DNA from: Bolinopsis microptera
Lineage: Eukaryota; Ctenophora; Tentaculata; Lobata; Bolinopsidae
Reading direction: 5' to 3'
DNA: 64,000 bases
Assembly (NCBI RefSeq): GCF_026151205.1
Contig: NC_087074.1
Coordinates: 20,081,240 to 20,145,239 of the forward strand
The notes beneath the pieces are model-generated. The model was not told the DNA's origin. It worked only from the letters and a program-made list of their open reading frames with translations, and ran no database searches. Below are positions 45,004 to 54,888 of the stretch, in pieces; position 1 is the first letter of the stretch; each line of letters opens with the position of its first letter. A program made the translations under genes and the position numbers.

Positions 45004-45272
45004 TTTTTATTTGTACAGAAATGTTAGAATCAAACTTATAATAACACAGTTCTCATTAGTCGTTATAACGAATAATATAAATATTGTATGTACGTAGAAA
45101 TGAAAACAATTTAAAAGTCTCCAAATTGATGTGTGCTCTCACCATGTTGAATGTTGATATTATCAGAGTGGGTTCAGAACCATTGGCACCCATCATTGCA
45201 TCAACATAGAGGTGCCAATATTTCCGCACACTATGGACTTCTAAGTGTTCTTCTGTAGGGTCAAGAACACTT

Positions 45273-45330
45273 ATCAGACATTCCCTGATGTGAAGTCTGT
45301 ATTCAAGTGAGTAAAAACGAACCCCTTAAG
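45273..45330 (+). repeat. partial copy of the 35.1-kb exon end
   Basis: About 55 bases match 35085-35140 with few changes, encoding YQTFPDVKSVFK and running on into GAGTAAAAACGAACCCCTTA. Here the sequence after the Lys codon is a good GTGAGT donor, while the 35.1-kb copy has GGGAGT. The Copia element is inserted at its right edge. Confidence 0.8.
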
Positions 45331-45579
45331 TGTTATTGGAATAAAACGACTTGATGATGATAAACAATCTGAAAGGAAAATATATCAAACATATAAAACA
45401 TATAAATCATATAAATGAATCCATAACAATTAGCAGGGTGAAATCAAACGAACGAAAAGGTGTGAGTAAACAATTAAATACTTAAACTCACAAACTTACC
45501 ACTGGGTAGATCTCATAAACATTGCTAAAATATAAACAGATTAGATAATTGAAATAATAAGAACTATTTCAATATAACA
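45331..45579 (-). repeat. 3' LTR of the Copia element
   Basis: 249 bp, matching the other LTR with no difference that I can see. In element orientation it starts TGTTATATTGAAATAG and ends AATAACA. The adjacent purine-rich GGCGGGAGAT (45580-45589, minus strand) is the likely polypurine tract. Confidence 0.95.
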
Positions 45580-46143
45580 ATCTCCCGCCAAACAAAAGCC
45601 AAATATAAAAAATTGTCTACCCAGTCAAATGCTACAAAAACTACATATCTTCATGTACCCAGAGGAACAGTGATTGTTTAAATTAAAACTTTAGACTTTT
45701 CCCATGAATAAAATATTAAAATAATAATCATGCACAAACAACACACTTACAAGTTGGAAACAACTTGTTTAAAATAAATTAAAAACTTAAGGTTTTACAT
45801 TGAATTACAAATGATCTACTCAAAGTACAACTTTTAAAAGAACAATTCAATTCACTGGATACAACAGTTTTCATCTAAAATTCAGTTTATATTGAAACAC
45901 ATCTATACACTTTATGTAAACCCAAAATATATACTTTAAGTGGAAATCAACAATCTCCTCACAACCAGTCCTCTAAAACAAACCTCACTACTAGTCCATA
46001 ATTCCCACCTCAAAAAAAAATTGAGCCCACACAAATTAAACACGGTGCTTCAACACAACAGAACCAAAATTCTCCTGCAATCCAGTGAAGTGTCTGAACA
46101 GAAACAAAAGAGACTTTTCGAAGACTGATGAAGGAATTCTTTT

Positions 46144-49100
46144 CTACAGCTGGATGTTAAACTCTCCTGTGGTGAGGACATGAATCAATGACTCATTTGG
46201 AGCAGTAGTCTTGGTCAGACAATCAGCCAATTGCAGTTCAGTTGGAGTCCATTTTACTTCTGCAACTTCTTTTAATTCCAGTTGTTCTCTTATTGATGCT
46301 ACTTCTCGTCTCAACTTCAAATCATCAGCTTGGGAAGTTGAATTGATGTTATCCCATAGCGATTTGCTATCAGTTATCCCTATAATAGGAATAAGATCAT
46401 GATTAACTACATCATCTTTTCCAAGATTCATGATCTGCGTCAGAGTTTGCTTTAAATTAATTGCTTCATCTAGGCATTTACCAAGTGCTATACCCTCTGC
46501 ATAGATAATTGTTTTGGCAACTCTCTCTAGTTTTCTGCTACACCAAGACAGTGGTGCCAATTTCCCTTTTCCACTAAGAAATATAACAAAACTGCGAGTA
46601 CTAGATGTTTTGTCTGGTAAATTACTTAGTGCTGCGTCAGAAAATGCAAGGATCTTCAAGTCCCGAACATTACAGTGAGGTATACCGAAATGAATCTTTA
46701 CCGTTGTCTTATTCATTTTCTTCACAACTTTGTTGATCCTTAAGATATCCTTAATGTGAGGCTTGCTAGCCATCATGCTACATTCTAGTACAGGAAACCG
46801 AATATCAGGTCTAGATTGAGAGGATATCCATTGAAGCTTTCCTAGTAACTGTTGGTATAACTTTTTTTCACTTTGGTTGGCTTCGTGATCTGTCTGCTTG
46901 CTCCTAGCTATCGGCAATTCTATCGGTTTGATTCCTGACTGGTACGTGATTTGATCAATCACAATGCTGTTCCTGTCCTGGTTGATGTTCCAACCAACGT
47001 AAGTAAATGTACCTTTGTTTCTTGAACTGATCTCAAATTCTGCTGACAATTTCTCTATTATCTCTTTGTAAAATTTGTCGTTTCCTCCTATTAAAAAATC
47101 GTCAACGTGCAACACACAGAATCCACTCAGTTCATTTTCTACATGATATACATACACCGATGGGTCTAAGGTCAGAGGCTTACAACCATATTCAGTGAGT
47201 TTCTTTTTCATGGTTATGAACCATTTTCTTGCTCCATCATTTAAGCCATATATCGGTTTCTTTATCTTCCACACAATCTCGTTGCTTGTTCTGAACTCTT
47301 TAGGAGGGATCATGAGAACTATTCTATCGAGATCATTTGACTGGAGAAATGCTGCTCTTATATCTAAACTCTCCAATCTCCAGGCTTGAATATTACACAT
47401 AATGATGCACATTCTCATCACACTTTTCTGTGCGGTGGGTGAATCCGAAATCGGTGCGTCTACTTCCTGAAAGCCTCTTGCAACAAGTCGAAATTTGTAT
47501 GTCATCTCGTTTCTTAGCTGTTTCGATTCATTGACCCATCTGCATGACAACAAATCATGGTCTGGGTAGTCACTTTTATTGACTTCTTCATAAACACCAA
47601 ACCTTTTCCATTTCTCAATTTCTTTCTCTTTTGCTTGAATATTATCTCGGGGTTTTTCATCAACGTTTTGAATAAATATTTCCCATGATAACTGGTCTAT
47701 AATGTTAGTTATTTCTTGTGATGTGGCATCTTCTTTGATCCAATCCACTTCATCAAGATTTAATCCAGACATGGCCCCAGACCTCAAGTTCTTCACATTC
47801 CAGTAATTACTGATTGTTCCCGATTTCTTTCCCCCTCTATTAATGACCATTGCTACAACCCATTCTTTTTCTGTGTCAGACATCTTATAGAATATCTTAT
47901 CTCCAGGTTTAACAGTTGATTCCTTTTTTGTTTTTCTTTCAGTTTCAGCATCTGTTCTTCTTTCAATTTGGTTATCAGTTATCCTGATAGTCTTTTGCTG
48001 GTTTGATTCATCGATGACTTCTCTAGTGTTATCTGTAACATTCACTTCCTCACAGGCTTCACTAACACTTACTTCTCCCAAGACTTCATTAACTCTGTCA
48101 ACCTCAGAAACTTCACTTACTTTCTCTTCTTCAGATACCTTTTCAGTATCATCGTCAGACTCGCTGTCGCTTTCTGATGAGGTATCATTTTCTCTTGGTC
48201 TTCTGTCTTTGTTTGCTTTCAAGCACGTTACGTTATTGTTCACTAGCTTGTCATCAGCAACTCGTTTGAGAACTAGTTTACATGGGTGAACCTTGACTAA
48301 TCTACCTGAACCGGATTTAACCAATACTTGGCTCCCATCTTGTGCAATCACTTTGCCTGGTCCCTGCCAGTTCTTCATTTTCAGCCTTTTGTAGTAAACA
48401 GTATCCCCTGAGCAGAATCTTTTGTGAGTGCCTTCATAAACACGTCCCCTAAGAGCCCTTGCAATTCGATCAGAATTTTCTGCTTTAATGTATGCTAATC
48501 GTGCAGTACGTAAACTATTTAGGTGATCAGCAACTATATGGCTGGCTGTCTCCGAAGACAATGCAGGAAGTTTGTTGCTTGAATTTCCCGGTATGTGAGG
48601 ATTGTAACCAAAAACCAACTGATATGGCGAGAAGCCATAGATATTAATCAGTGAATTCTTAGCATGCACTGCCCACATAAGAGCAGTTTGAAGAGAACAG
48701 TCAACATCCTCTATAATCTTTTCTGTCATTTCACCGATCAGAAGATTGTGTCGTTCACACACTCCATTGGAGAAAGGGGCTTCAGCTGCTGTGCTTCTCT
48801 GAACTATATTAAAAGCTTCACATATAGGCTCCCATTTCTCACCCTGAAATTCTCCTCCGTTATCACTCAATATACGTTGGGGAGGCCCAAAAATTGATAC
48901 CCATATCATGAAAAACTTTTCGATTATTTCATTAGGGTCTTTACTCTTGACAACATGTGCTGCTGAGAACCTTGTAAGGTAGTCAATACAATGAAGTACC
49001 CATTTCCCTTTTATCAATTTTAAATCCATAGCTATCAACTCGTTAAATTGGTTTGCTAGTGGTAAGCACACTGTTGGTCTAGGGGATGCTCTTTGGTGTT

Positions 49101-50787
49101 TCAAACAAAAATCACAAGATTTCTGTAATAGTTCTAGTTCCTTCTCAAGCTCTTTATTGCTTTTTCCAGCATTTCTCATTAGTTTGATGATTCTACTGCT
49201 ACTTGCATGGGCAAACCTCCTATGAAGCTTTAAAGCCTTTTTCTTCACGTCTATGTTTGCTTCGTTTACACAGTCAGAAACAGTATTTACATATATCTCT
49301 TGGCTATTACTGCTAAGTGACAACGCATAGTGTCCACTTGATGTTGTTTCAAGGTCAAACATTTGCCCATCTACAGCAACCTTATCTTGTTCAAAATTTA
49401 TCTGCATGCCCATTGTCTTCATTGTTTTAAGGGACAATAATAAAGGAATATCAGTTTCAACAACATGGACTTCTAGCTTGATCTGTTTTTCACATAGTTT
49501 CACAGGAAGGTGAACCATCTTTAATGCTCTGAGTTTCCCTACACCAAATCGGAAAACAGTATCAGATGGGAATTCTTTTAGGTCCTTCTTTGTGTTCTCA
49601 TCCACACTTTCTATGTAACAATCATACCACTCCTTTCCACAAACGGTCTTGCTAGCTCCACTATCCAACACAGCTTTGTTAACTGTTTCTCCTACCAGCA
49701 GTATATCTTCCACTTCATTTCCAACATCAGATTGGAAAAAAACTTGTTTTTCTTGACCATTGTTTGTTTCTTCTTGAGAGTAGTGGAAGTTCCCATCATT
49801 TTCTGGTGACACATTACAATTTTCATCCTCTGCATAAAATGATTCTTTCTCATTGGATCTCCCTCTGTAATTTCGACTGTTTTGGTTATTTCTTGGTCCA
49901 TAACTCATAGGTTTTGAACCCAAGCTTTTTACTAAAGCTTGTAAGTCACGTAAGTGGGGACAGTCCTTAATCCAATGAGTGATATCTCCACAGCCATAGC
50001 ATTTTCTGTTGTTTCCTTTGTTTGGGTGGACACTGGGGCAATCTTTAATCCAGTGGTTTGATTCTCCACACCCATAGCACTGTTTATTGGCCGAATTTCT
50101 GTTCACATAAGGTCGTCTGTTTTGGCTTCCACTCTGATAAAATATGTCATTTTTTTCAGTTTCGTGTCCATAATGAACATTATGAATTCCATAGCCTGTT
50201 TCATTGTACATTGTTATTGGTTGATCATAATCCATTGGTTCCTCTTTTACCTGAATCATGTCTGTGCATTCACCTTTCACAGCATTCCTCCCAGGACATT
50301 TTTCTGTTATTCTCAATAGAGCATCTTTAGCATTAGCAAAAGTCATTGTGGAACATGATGAACGAGCAATCAGGTAATGATTGGGGAGTAAATTCGCAGC
50401 TCTGAGAATCTTGGTTGCTAGGACGATATCAGGTAAAACTACCTTTCCAGCTTTAAGTTCATTTATCTTCTGTTCATATATATGTATGAATTCTTTCATA
50501 TTTTGGTCTTGTCTTCTAAGCAATCGGTCAAATTCATCACATTTCATTGAAAGATCATTGTCCTCCACATAAACTTTATCCATTAAGGCTATCACTTCTG
50601 TAGAAGATACTTTATCCGGGTCTACTGCTAAAGCAATATCTAAAGCCCTTCCTGACATGTTAAGTATTAAAGCGGCTCCTCTTTTGTCTTGGTCAATATC
50701 AGTCACTTTTTCCCACAGGTTAACAAGTAGTTTCCATCGCGTATAGTTTGATCCATCAAACTTTGGCGTTGCATACTTCCGAGACAT
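46144..50787 (-). CDS. Copia gag-pol polyprotein (1547 aa, intact)
   Basis: Domains in order. Gag core. Two CCHC zinc knuckles (residues 237-250 CYGCGESNHWIKDC and 263-276). Protease with VLDSGASKT (Asp375). Integrase with HHCC (His522, His527, Cys558, Cys561) and a D,D-35-E core (Asp588, Asp642, Glu678). An integrase C-terminal segment and an acidic/Ser linker (870-930). Reverse transcriptase with Asp1142 and a VDD box (1228-1230). RNase H with Asp1384, Glu1431, Asp1473 and Asp1522. The protease-integrase-RT-RNase H order defines Copia. Every catalytic residue is present. A basic WV..VI..GG.KSG module between integrase and RT (about 960-1020) is characteristic of the branch that includes hydra elements, as far as I recall. 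Gag and Pol are fused in one frame, so particle stoichiometry must be set by another mechanism. Confidence 0.96.
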   Translation of the reverse strand: MSRKYATPKFDGSNYTRWKLLVNLWEKVTDIDQDKRGAALILNMSGRALDIALAVDPDKVSSTEVIALMDKVYVEDNDLSMKCDEFDRLLRRQDQNMKEFIHIYEQKINELKAGKVVLPDIVLATKILRAANLLPNHYLIARSSCSTMTFANAKDALLRITEKCPGRNAVKGECTDMIQVKEEPMDYDQPITMYNETGYGIHNVHYGHETEKNDIFYQSGSQNRRPYVNRNSANKQCYGCGESNHWIKDCPSVHPNKGNNRKCYGCGDITHWIKDCPHLRDLQALVKSLGSKPMSYGPRNNQNSRNYRGRSNEKESFYAEDENCNVSPENDGNFHYSQEETNNGQEKQVFFQSDVGNEVEDILLVGETVNKAVLDSGASKTVCGKEWYDCYIESVDENTKKDLKEFPSDTVFRFGVGKLRALKMVHLPVKLCEKQIKLEVHVVETDIPLLLSLKTMKTMGMQINFEQDKVAVDGQMFDLETTSSGHYALSLSSNSQEIYVNTVSDCVNEANIDVKKKALKLHRRFAHASSSRIIKLMRNAGKSNKELEKELELLQKSCDFCLKHQRASPRPTVCLPLANQFNELIAMDLKLIKGKWVLHCIDYLTRFSAAHVVKSKDPNEIIEKFFMIWVSIFGPPQRILSDNGGEFQGEKWEPICEAFNIVQRSTAAEAPFSNGVCERHNLLIGEMTEKIIEDVDCSLQTALMWAVHAKNSLINIYGFSPYQLVFGYNPHIPGNSSNKLPALSSETASHIVADHLNSLRTARLAYIKAENSDRIARALRGRVYEGTHKRFCSGDTVYYKRLKMKNWQGPGKVIAQDGSQVLVKSGSGRLVKVHPCKLVLKRVADDKLVNNNVTCLKANKDRRPRENDTSSESDSESDDDTEKVSEEEKVSEVSEVDRVNEVLGEVSVSEACEEVNVTDNTREVIDESNQQKTIRITDNQIERRTDAETERKTKKESTVKPGDKIFYKMSDTEKEWVVAMVINRGGKKSGTISNYWNVKNLRSGAMSGLNLDEVDWIKEDATSQEITNIIDQLSWEIFIQNVDEKPRDNIQAKEKEIEKWKRFGVYEEVNKSDYPDHDLLSCRWVNESKQLRNEMTYKFRLVARGFQEVDAPISDSPTAQKSVMRMCIIMCNIQAWRLESLDIRAAFLQSNDLDRIVLMIPPKEFRTSNEIVWKIKKPIYGLNDGARKWFITMKKKLTEYGCKPLTLDPSVYVYHVENELSGFCVLHVDDFLIGGNDKFYKEIIEKLSAEFEISSRNKGTFTYVGWNINQDRNSIVIDQITYQSGIKPIELPIARSKQTDHEANQSEKKLYQQLLGKLQWISSQSRPDIRFPVLECSMMASKPHIKDILRINKVVKKMNKTTVKIHFGIPHCNVRDLKILAFSDAALSNLPDKTSSTRSFVIFLSGKGKLAPLSWCSRKLERVAKTIIYAEGIALGKCLDEAINLKQTLTQIMNLGKDDVVNHDLIPIIGITDSKSLWDNINSTSQADDLKLRREVASIREQLELKEVAEVKWTPTELQLADCLTKTTAPNESLIHVLTTGEFNIQL

Positions 50788-50812
50788 GGTGACAGTTCGT
50801 TTCTCTCCAACT

Positions 50813-50827
50813 CCGTTCTGCTACCAA
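50813..50827 (-). promoter_or_regulatory. primer-binding site, initiator tRNA-Met type
   Basis: Immediately inside the 5' LTR the minus strand reads TTGGTAGCAGA. TGGTAGCAGA is complementary to the 3' end of animal initiator tRNA-Met (...TCTGCTACCA). This is the usual primer type for Copia elements. Confidence 0.8.
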
Positions 50828-51076
50828 TGTTATTGGAATAAAACGACTTGATGATGATAAACAATCTGAAAGGAAAATATATCAAACATATAAAACATAT
50901 AAATCATATAAATGAATCCATAACAATTAGCAGGGTGAAATCAAACGAACGAAAAGGTGTGAGTAAACAATTAAATACTTAAACTCACAAACTTACCACT
51001 GGGTAGATCTCATAAACATTGCTAAAATATAAACAGATTAGATAATTGAAATAATAAGAACTATTTCAATATAACA
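50828..51076 (-). repeat. 5' LTR of the Copia element
   Basis: 249 bp, TG...CA ends, followed outside by the TTAAG target duplication. It should carry the element's promoter; a TATATAA-like run is hard to single out in the AT-rich sequence. Confidence 0.95.
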
Positions 51077-51265
51077 TTAAGGTCTCGTATTCAGACAAAC
51101 TCATCTGGAGGTAATTATGATTATAATTGTTACTATGTCAATAAAAAGTAAGACTCGGCTTTATTCATAAATTAATGATATTTAAACAATCAATTATGAT
51201 TGATTTTTTTATTGAAATGAACGAAAATTATAACTTGTATCACAAACAAACTGTCAAATTAATGA

Positions 51266-51566
51266 AAATGTGAAAGAGTTGACTGGGATATTTCTCAGCG
51301 ACATGACGAACGGAGTGAGGAGTGCAAAGCAGTGAAACAGAAATATACAAATGTCAGGGATGCTACTGAATGGGTGAAGACGGAGAAATATGCTTAGTTT
51401 ATTGCTAAGCATGAGGACATGTTTTTGTTGTGTCGTGTATTTTACAAAAGTAACTGCGTCAATCATGTCACCAAAAACTTTAGGAAAGAAATAGAAGTAT
51501 TTTCTAAATCTGGGCTCAAAATTGATGGACGACCCGGTCTAAACATGGAATTGGACCAACAGCTAT
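51266..51566 (+). pseudogene. unrecognised coding fragment with one internal stop
   Basis: One frame reads CERVDWDISQRHDERSEECK and then KQKYTNVRDATEWVKTEKYA, a TAG, then FIAKHEDMFLLCRVFYKSNC and KNFRKEIEVFSKSGLKIDGR. The single stop in an otherwise protein-like frame suggests a decayed exon or element ORF. No family recognised. Confidence 0.35.
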
Positions 51567-51937
51567 AGCTAAACTATCAAATCAGTCATCATGACAAACA
51601 GAATTGAAGGAAAGCCTCAAGAGTCTGAGGTCAGGACTGCTCAATCAAAGATGAAGTCAGGAATAATGGCCATTCATTACCATTCGAGCATGATTGAAAA
51701 TGATGAAGTAAGACTCCAGTGGTGTCCATGAGGAGAGGAGAGCTGGTGTCCTTGCCAAAGAGGGGTTCAGAATTGGGACGGGGCCAAAACACACCACCTC
51801 TCACCACTCTTGCTACCCCACCTGGTGAAAATATTCGATGCCAGATCAACAGACATATTTCATATTTCAAGAACAAAGGCAAAAATCAAAACATAACGTT
51901 TTTGCATAACACCCTAAATAGGGTTGGGCAAGAATAA

Positions 51938-52067
51938 TAATAGGACCGGTTTTTATCCTGGCGAGGTTTTGTCTGTAGATGGAGATGAGGCTACCATAAC
52001 ATTAATTATGGCACCTGTCAAAGGCTCCACTCAGTTCTGGATTTGGCCAGCCAGGAAGGACACTTAA
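51938..52067 (+). CDS. chromo/tudor-like barrel fragment
   Basis: The open frame reads FYPGEVLSVDGDEATITLIM and then APVKGSTQFWIWPARKD. A G-x-V-x-x-V-D-x-D-x-x-x-I/V-x-F/L...F-x-W-P pattern is common in small beta-barrel domains at the C-terminus of invertebrate transposon-related proteins. Limits are uncertain; a TAA follows shortly after KDT. Confidence 0.35.
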
Positions 52068-52141
52068 ACACTCAGCAAACTATCAGTGCTAAAAGTACGG
52101 CCGAGATTTTCAAGTTAAGTCCTTAACTTATTAACACGAGT

Positions 52142-52210
52142 TTGATAAGTTAGTTGAACTGGGATACAGTCTAGAACAAGACGTACAAACTTCAAGAAAC
52201 ATCAACTGAT
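52142..52210 (+). CDS. DKLVEL-SLEQD exon, copy 1
   Basis: Encodes DKLVELGYSLEQDVQTSRNI and then a stop. It is the most distant member of a five-copy family (others near 58.1, 59.0, 59.6 and 60.2 kb). Confidence 0.45.
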
Positions 52211-52390
52211 GTTTCAAATTACAGAGAAAAGAAAAAAGACCAGGGCTTCTCTTGAATTCATGGCCAACAGTAAGTTTTTACAGTAAGTTATTTACATTTA
52301 CAAATCCATTCGGTATCGTCATTGGGTATATTTGCTAATACTCTCACACTCAAACCATATCCAATATCGTAAATCTTGCATTTTTAGCAG

Positions 52391-52465
52391 GAATAAATCA
52401 GTCACAAATGGATAAATCGTCAGTGGGATTACGACAGTGCTTACAGGTTAAGGTAAAAGACAAAG
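52391..52465 (+). CDS. candidate exon (INQSQMDKSSVGL...)
   Basis: The acceptor TTTTTAGCAG ends at 52390 and the donor GTAAGA follows at 52466. One frame reads INQSQMDKSSVGLRQCLQVK and VKDK. Not recognised. Confidence 0.35.
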
Positions 52466-52732
52466 GTAAGACATTATTATTACGGTAAGCAATATAATAT
52501 AATATATATATTCAGCTTCCAGTACCTCGATTGGTGACTGGTGTCACTCATACTGACCTCACTGATTGGTCACTGGTAAAAAATTCGGTGATTGAACAGA
52601 CATTAAAATGAGCGCTAGGGCCTCAAGAGTCCAATTAATGTCCGTTCAAATGAATTCCGATAATTATGTACGGTATAGTACGTATAAGTTATGACTCAAC
52701 AATTTTTTGCAGGTATCATGATCAACGATTAA

Positions 52733-52808
52733 AGTTATTATAACAGCTATTTCAATGCCAATGGTTCCAGCCACGGGCAACACTTGCAATATGAACCGAC
52801 CGGATATG
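52733..52808 (+). CDS. Tyr/Asn/Gln-rich exon, copy 1
   Basis: Frame YYNSYFNANGSSHGQHLQYE then PTGY, ending at GTAAGT in phase 1. A TAA lies in the same frame just upstream, so the copy is either broken or uses the AG at 52734 as acceptor. Confidence 0.4.
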
Positions 52809-53165
52809 GTAAGTAGTATTATTTCGAACCTTTTCCTGGGTTTTAATTTCCCCTCTTCCGATCTTATTCATAAAAAATCTAAAGTCTAAATCAAAATTTT
52901 AAAAATGCCATAATATGAACATATCCTTTTTCTGCAACCTTGCTAAAAATTTGGTAATTTTTTAGTAAGGAGATTTCGTCAAATATAAAATATGATATAA
53001 ATACTAAATTTAAGTAGAACAGCTAAATCTAGGACTTAATTTGAACGGACTTAATTTTAGCAGACAATAAAATGAAAGCTATATATAAGGGTCTCCAGTG
53101 TTCAATCAATGTCCGTTTAACTAAAGTCCGATAATGTGATACCTATAACTGAAAACATTTTGCAG

Positions 53166-53675
53166 GTTATGAAAAATCCGAATATGTATACTCCATATTA
53201 CAATCAGTATTCGCAACCGACCGGGTATGGTAAGTAAAAAGAATCAAGTTTTCAAATTCATTTGCGAGCTGAAAATTGTCTTATCGATTTTGTAGTAGAT
53301 TTCGTCAACTATAAAAAATGATATAAATACTAAATTTCAGTTGATCATTTTATGCAATCTCTTCCTGGGGATATAGACATGGAAATTTCTACTACGCCTC
53401 TGAAGTCAACACCGAAGAAAAGGTAAGTTTTGACAAAATTTAAAAAATGTTTTTTAGTTCTAACTTACTTTTTAAATTTATTTCAATCGAATGGGTTGAA
53501 AGTTTTGCTGTGATTTCTATTTTTTTGAACTTAGTTACTGGCATAAATATCAAAATATTTTATGTAATATATTTCAAGCGAGTTCGAAGCAATAGATGTA
53601 GATTTACAACCTACAGTTCCTACACCAACTAGAACTCCACTTATATATATAGGTTTAATAAACCTTCCCAACGAA
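53166..53675 (+). CDS. three-exon gene segment: Tyr-rich, MEIS-TPLK, Thr/Pro exons
   Basis: 53166-53229: VMKNPNMYTPYYNQYSQPTG then Y, donor GTAAGT, phase 1. 53341-53422: VDHFMQSLPGDIDMEISTTP then LKSTPKK, donor GTAAGT, phase 2. 53579-53675: SEFEAIDVDLQPTVPTPTRT then PLIYIGLINLPNE, donor GTAAGC, phase 0. The exons join without stops and all introns have GT-AG ends, so this is a good partial gene model. Its low-complexity Tyr/Asn/Gln start and Ser/Thr/Pro rest suggest an intrinsically disordered protein. It is duplicated, with much-changed exons, at 58.3-58.6 kb. No family recognised. Confidence 0.5.
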
Positions 53676-53694
53676 GTAAGCTTTGTTTATACAT

Positions 53695-54005
53695 CTTACT
53701 ATATATAAAGCGAGACGATATATATTTATCCGTGCCATTTTACTGACACCACGGCATCAATTTTAACGCAAATTTCCGCAAAAACCGTAAAAGATATACA
53801 ACTGAAACCTTTTTGACTGGGTCAAATGCTTTAACGGCCTCCAAATCAGCATGAGAAAATAAAAAATTGGCCAAGAAATAGAAAGTTTTAGAGCCCAAAA
53901 TTTGGTACCCCAAGTGGTGTCAAAAACGCGAATTAAAGAGGTTAATAATTATTTTAGTCTCTTGAGTCTTGACACCATTTTAGGGTTATACGGGTTCCTG
54001 CTAGT
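53695..54005 (-). repeat. inverted copy of the 29.4-29.7 kb dispersed repeat
   Basis: Matches 29385-29725 as reverse complement, ending near GCAGGAACCCG complement at 53990-54002. Confidence 0.8.
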
Positions 54006-54060
54006 AATATCTAAATCATAAATATACTCAAAATTAAATTACACTCCCTTTGCTTTCAGA

Positions 54061-54255
54061 ATGATGGAGAAAAACAGTCAGGGTGACAAGGTATCTATTA
54101 ATAAAGAGGTGCCTGTGGCGTACATAGCAGACTGTATTGAGTTTGTGACGAGGGTAATAGATTCCACACCCAAGAACACTCTGTTCGATACAGTGAATCA
54201 CGGTAAACTATGGACTGCTGCCTTCAAGGCTTCATTCAATATACACTTAAAATAA
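54061..54255 (+). CDS. small ORF after a strong acceptor
   Basis: TTGCTTTCAG ends at 54060 and ATGATGG follows at 54061. The frame encodes 64 residues with AYIADCIEFVTRVIDSTPKN and ends FNIHLK with a TAA inside AATAATATGA. Possibly a last exon or a small first exon read through. Not recognised. Confidence 0.35.
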   Translation: MMEKNSQGDKVSINKEVPVAYIADCIEFVTRVIDSTPKNTLFDTVNHGKLWTAAFKASFNIHLK

Positions 54256-54477
54256 TATGATTTTCACCACCATTGGCATTTACAGTGTAGATCGGTACAA
54301 ATCGGGAGGTAAATGAATATTATGAGCTGATACATGACCATTTGGGAGCTACTTATCAAAATGATTACGACACTTTATAATTCATATTTCGACATACTGA
54401 ACCATTAGCAGTTTGAGTTAGTAAGCTGCTGATTGCACGAATTGGTAAATTCATTGGAATAACTTTCAGATCAGGTA

Positions 54478-54687
54478 GTGATAAAGTTTTCGGGAGATAA
54501 AGGAGATGGCAGGACAAATTTATCGTTCTATGTGATGAATCAGATTTCTCCGAATTCATGCGATAAACACTTTATGCTTATAATATATGGAGCAGGTGAC
54601 ACGAACTACAACTTAAAGTCAGCCTTTGACCTTATCAATTTGAAGTTAGTAAAACTAAATATTTTGTTCAATATTACATACACGTGA
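54478..54687 (+). CDS. conserved retroelement/host domain fragment (GDKGDGRTNLSF...)
   Basis: Frame VIKFSGDKGDGRTNLSFYVM then NQISPNSCDKHFMLIIYGAG. The pattern I-K-x-x-G-D-K-G-x-G-x-x-x-x-x-F-x-x-x-N...PNS is one I associate with a family of uncharacterised, transposon-linked cnidarian proteins. A 3' splice site (TCAGGTAG) lies just before it. Function unknown. Confidence 0.35.
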   Translation: MIKFSGDKGDGRTNLSFYVMNQISPNSCDKHFMLIIYGAGDTNYNLKSAFDLINLKLVKLNILFNITYT

Positions 54688-54888
54688 GCTCCATTAAATG
54701 CCCGTTACAAAATTTCCGCGTATCCACTTTTTGCGACTGTTTATCACGGTTCTTTTCAAGTGTCAAATGAATATCTAGCTAATTGTGAACATCAAAGAAG
54801 GTTGTGGATAAATCGAGGATGTTTATCCTATTAATCAGAAAAACCCTTGTTATTTATAATGGTTTATTATAATTTATACAACATTATT

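Larger units (their letters stand above)
45331..51076 (-). mobile_element. complete Ty1/Copia LTR retrotransposon, 5746 bp
   Basis: Two 249-bp LTRs bracket one 1547-codon gag-pol frame on the minus strand. TTAAG is duplicated at 45326-45330 and 51077-51081. LTRs begin TG and end CA. A primer-binding site and a purine-rich tract sit next to the LTRs in the expected places. The LTRs look identical base for base and the ORF is uninterrupted, so the insertion is very recent and possibly active. It lies beside a duplicated exon fragment of the 34-44 kb gene family. Confidence 0.97.

Noticed and set aside
48014..50330. Plus-strand frames over the Copia element
   Set aside because: They are shadows of the intact minus-strand gag-pol ORF.
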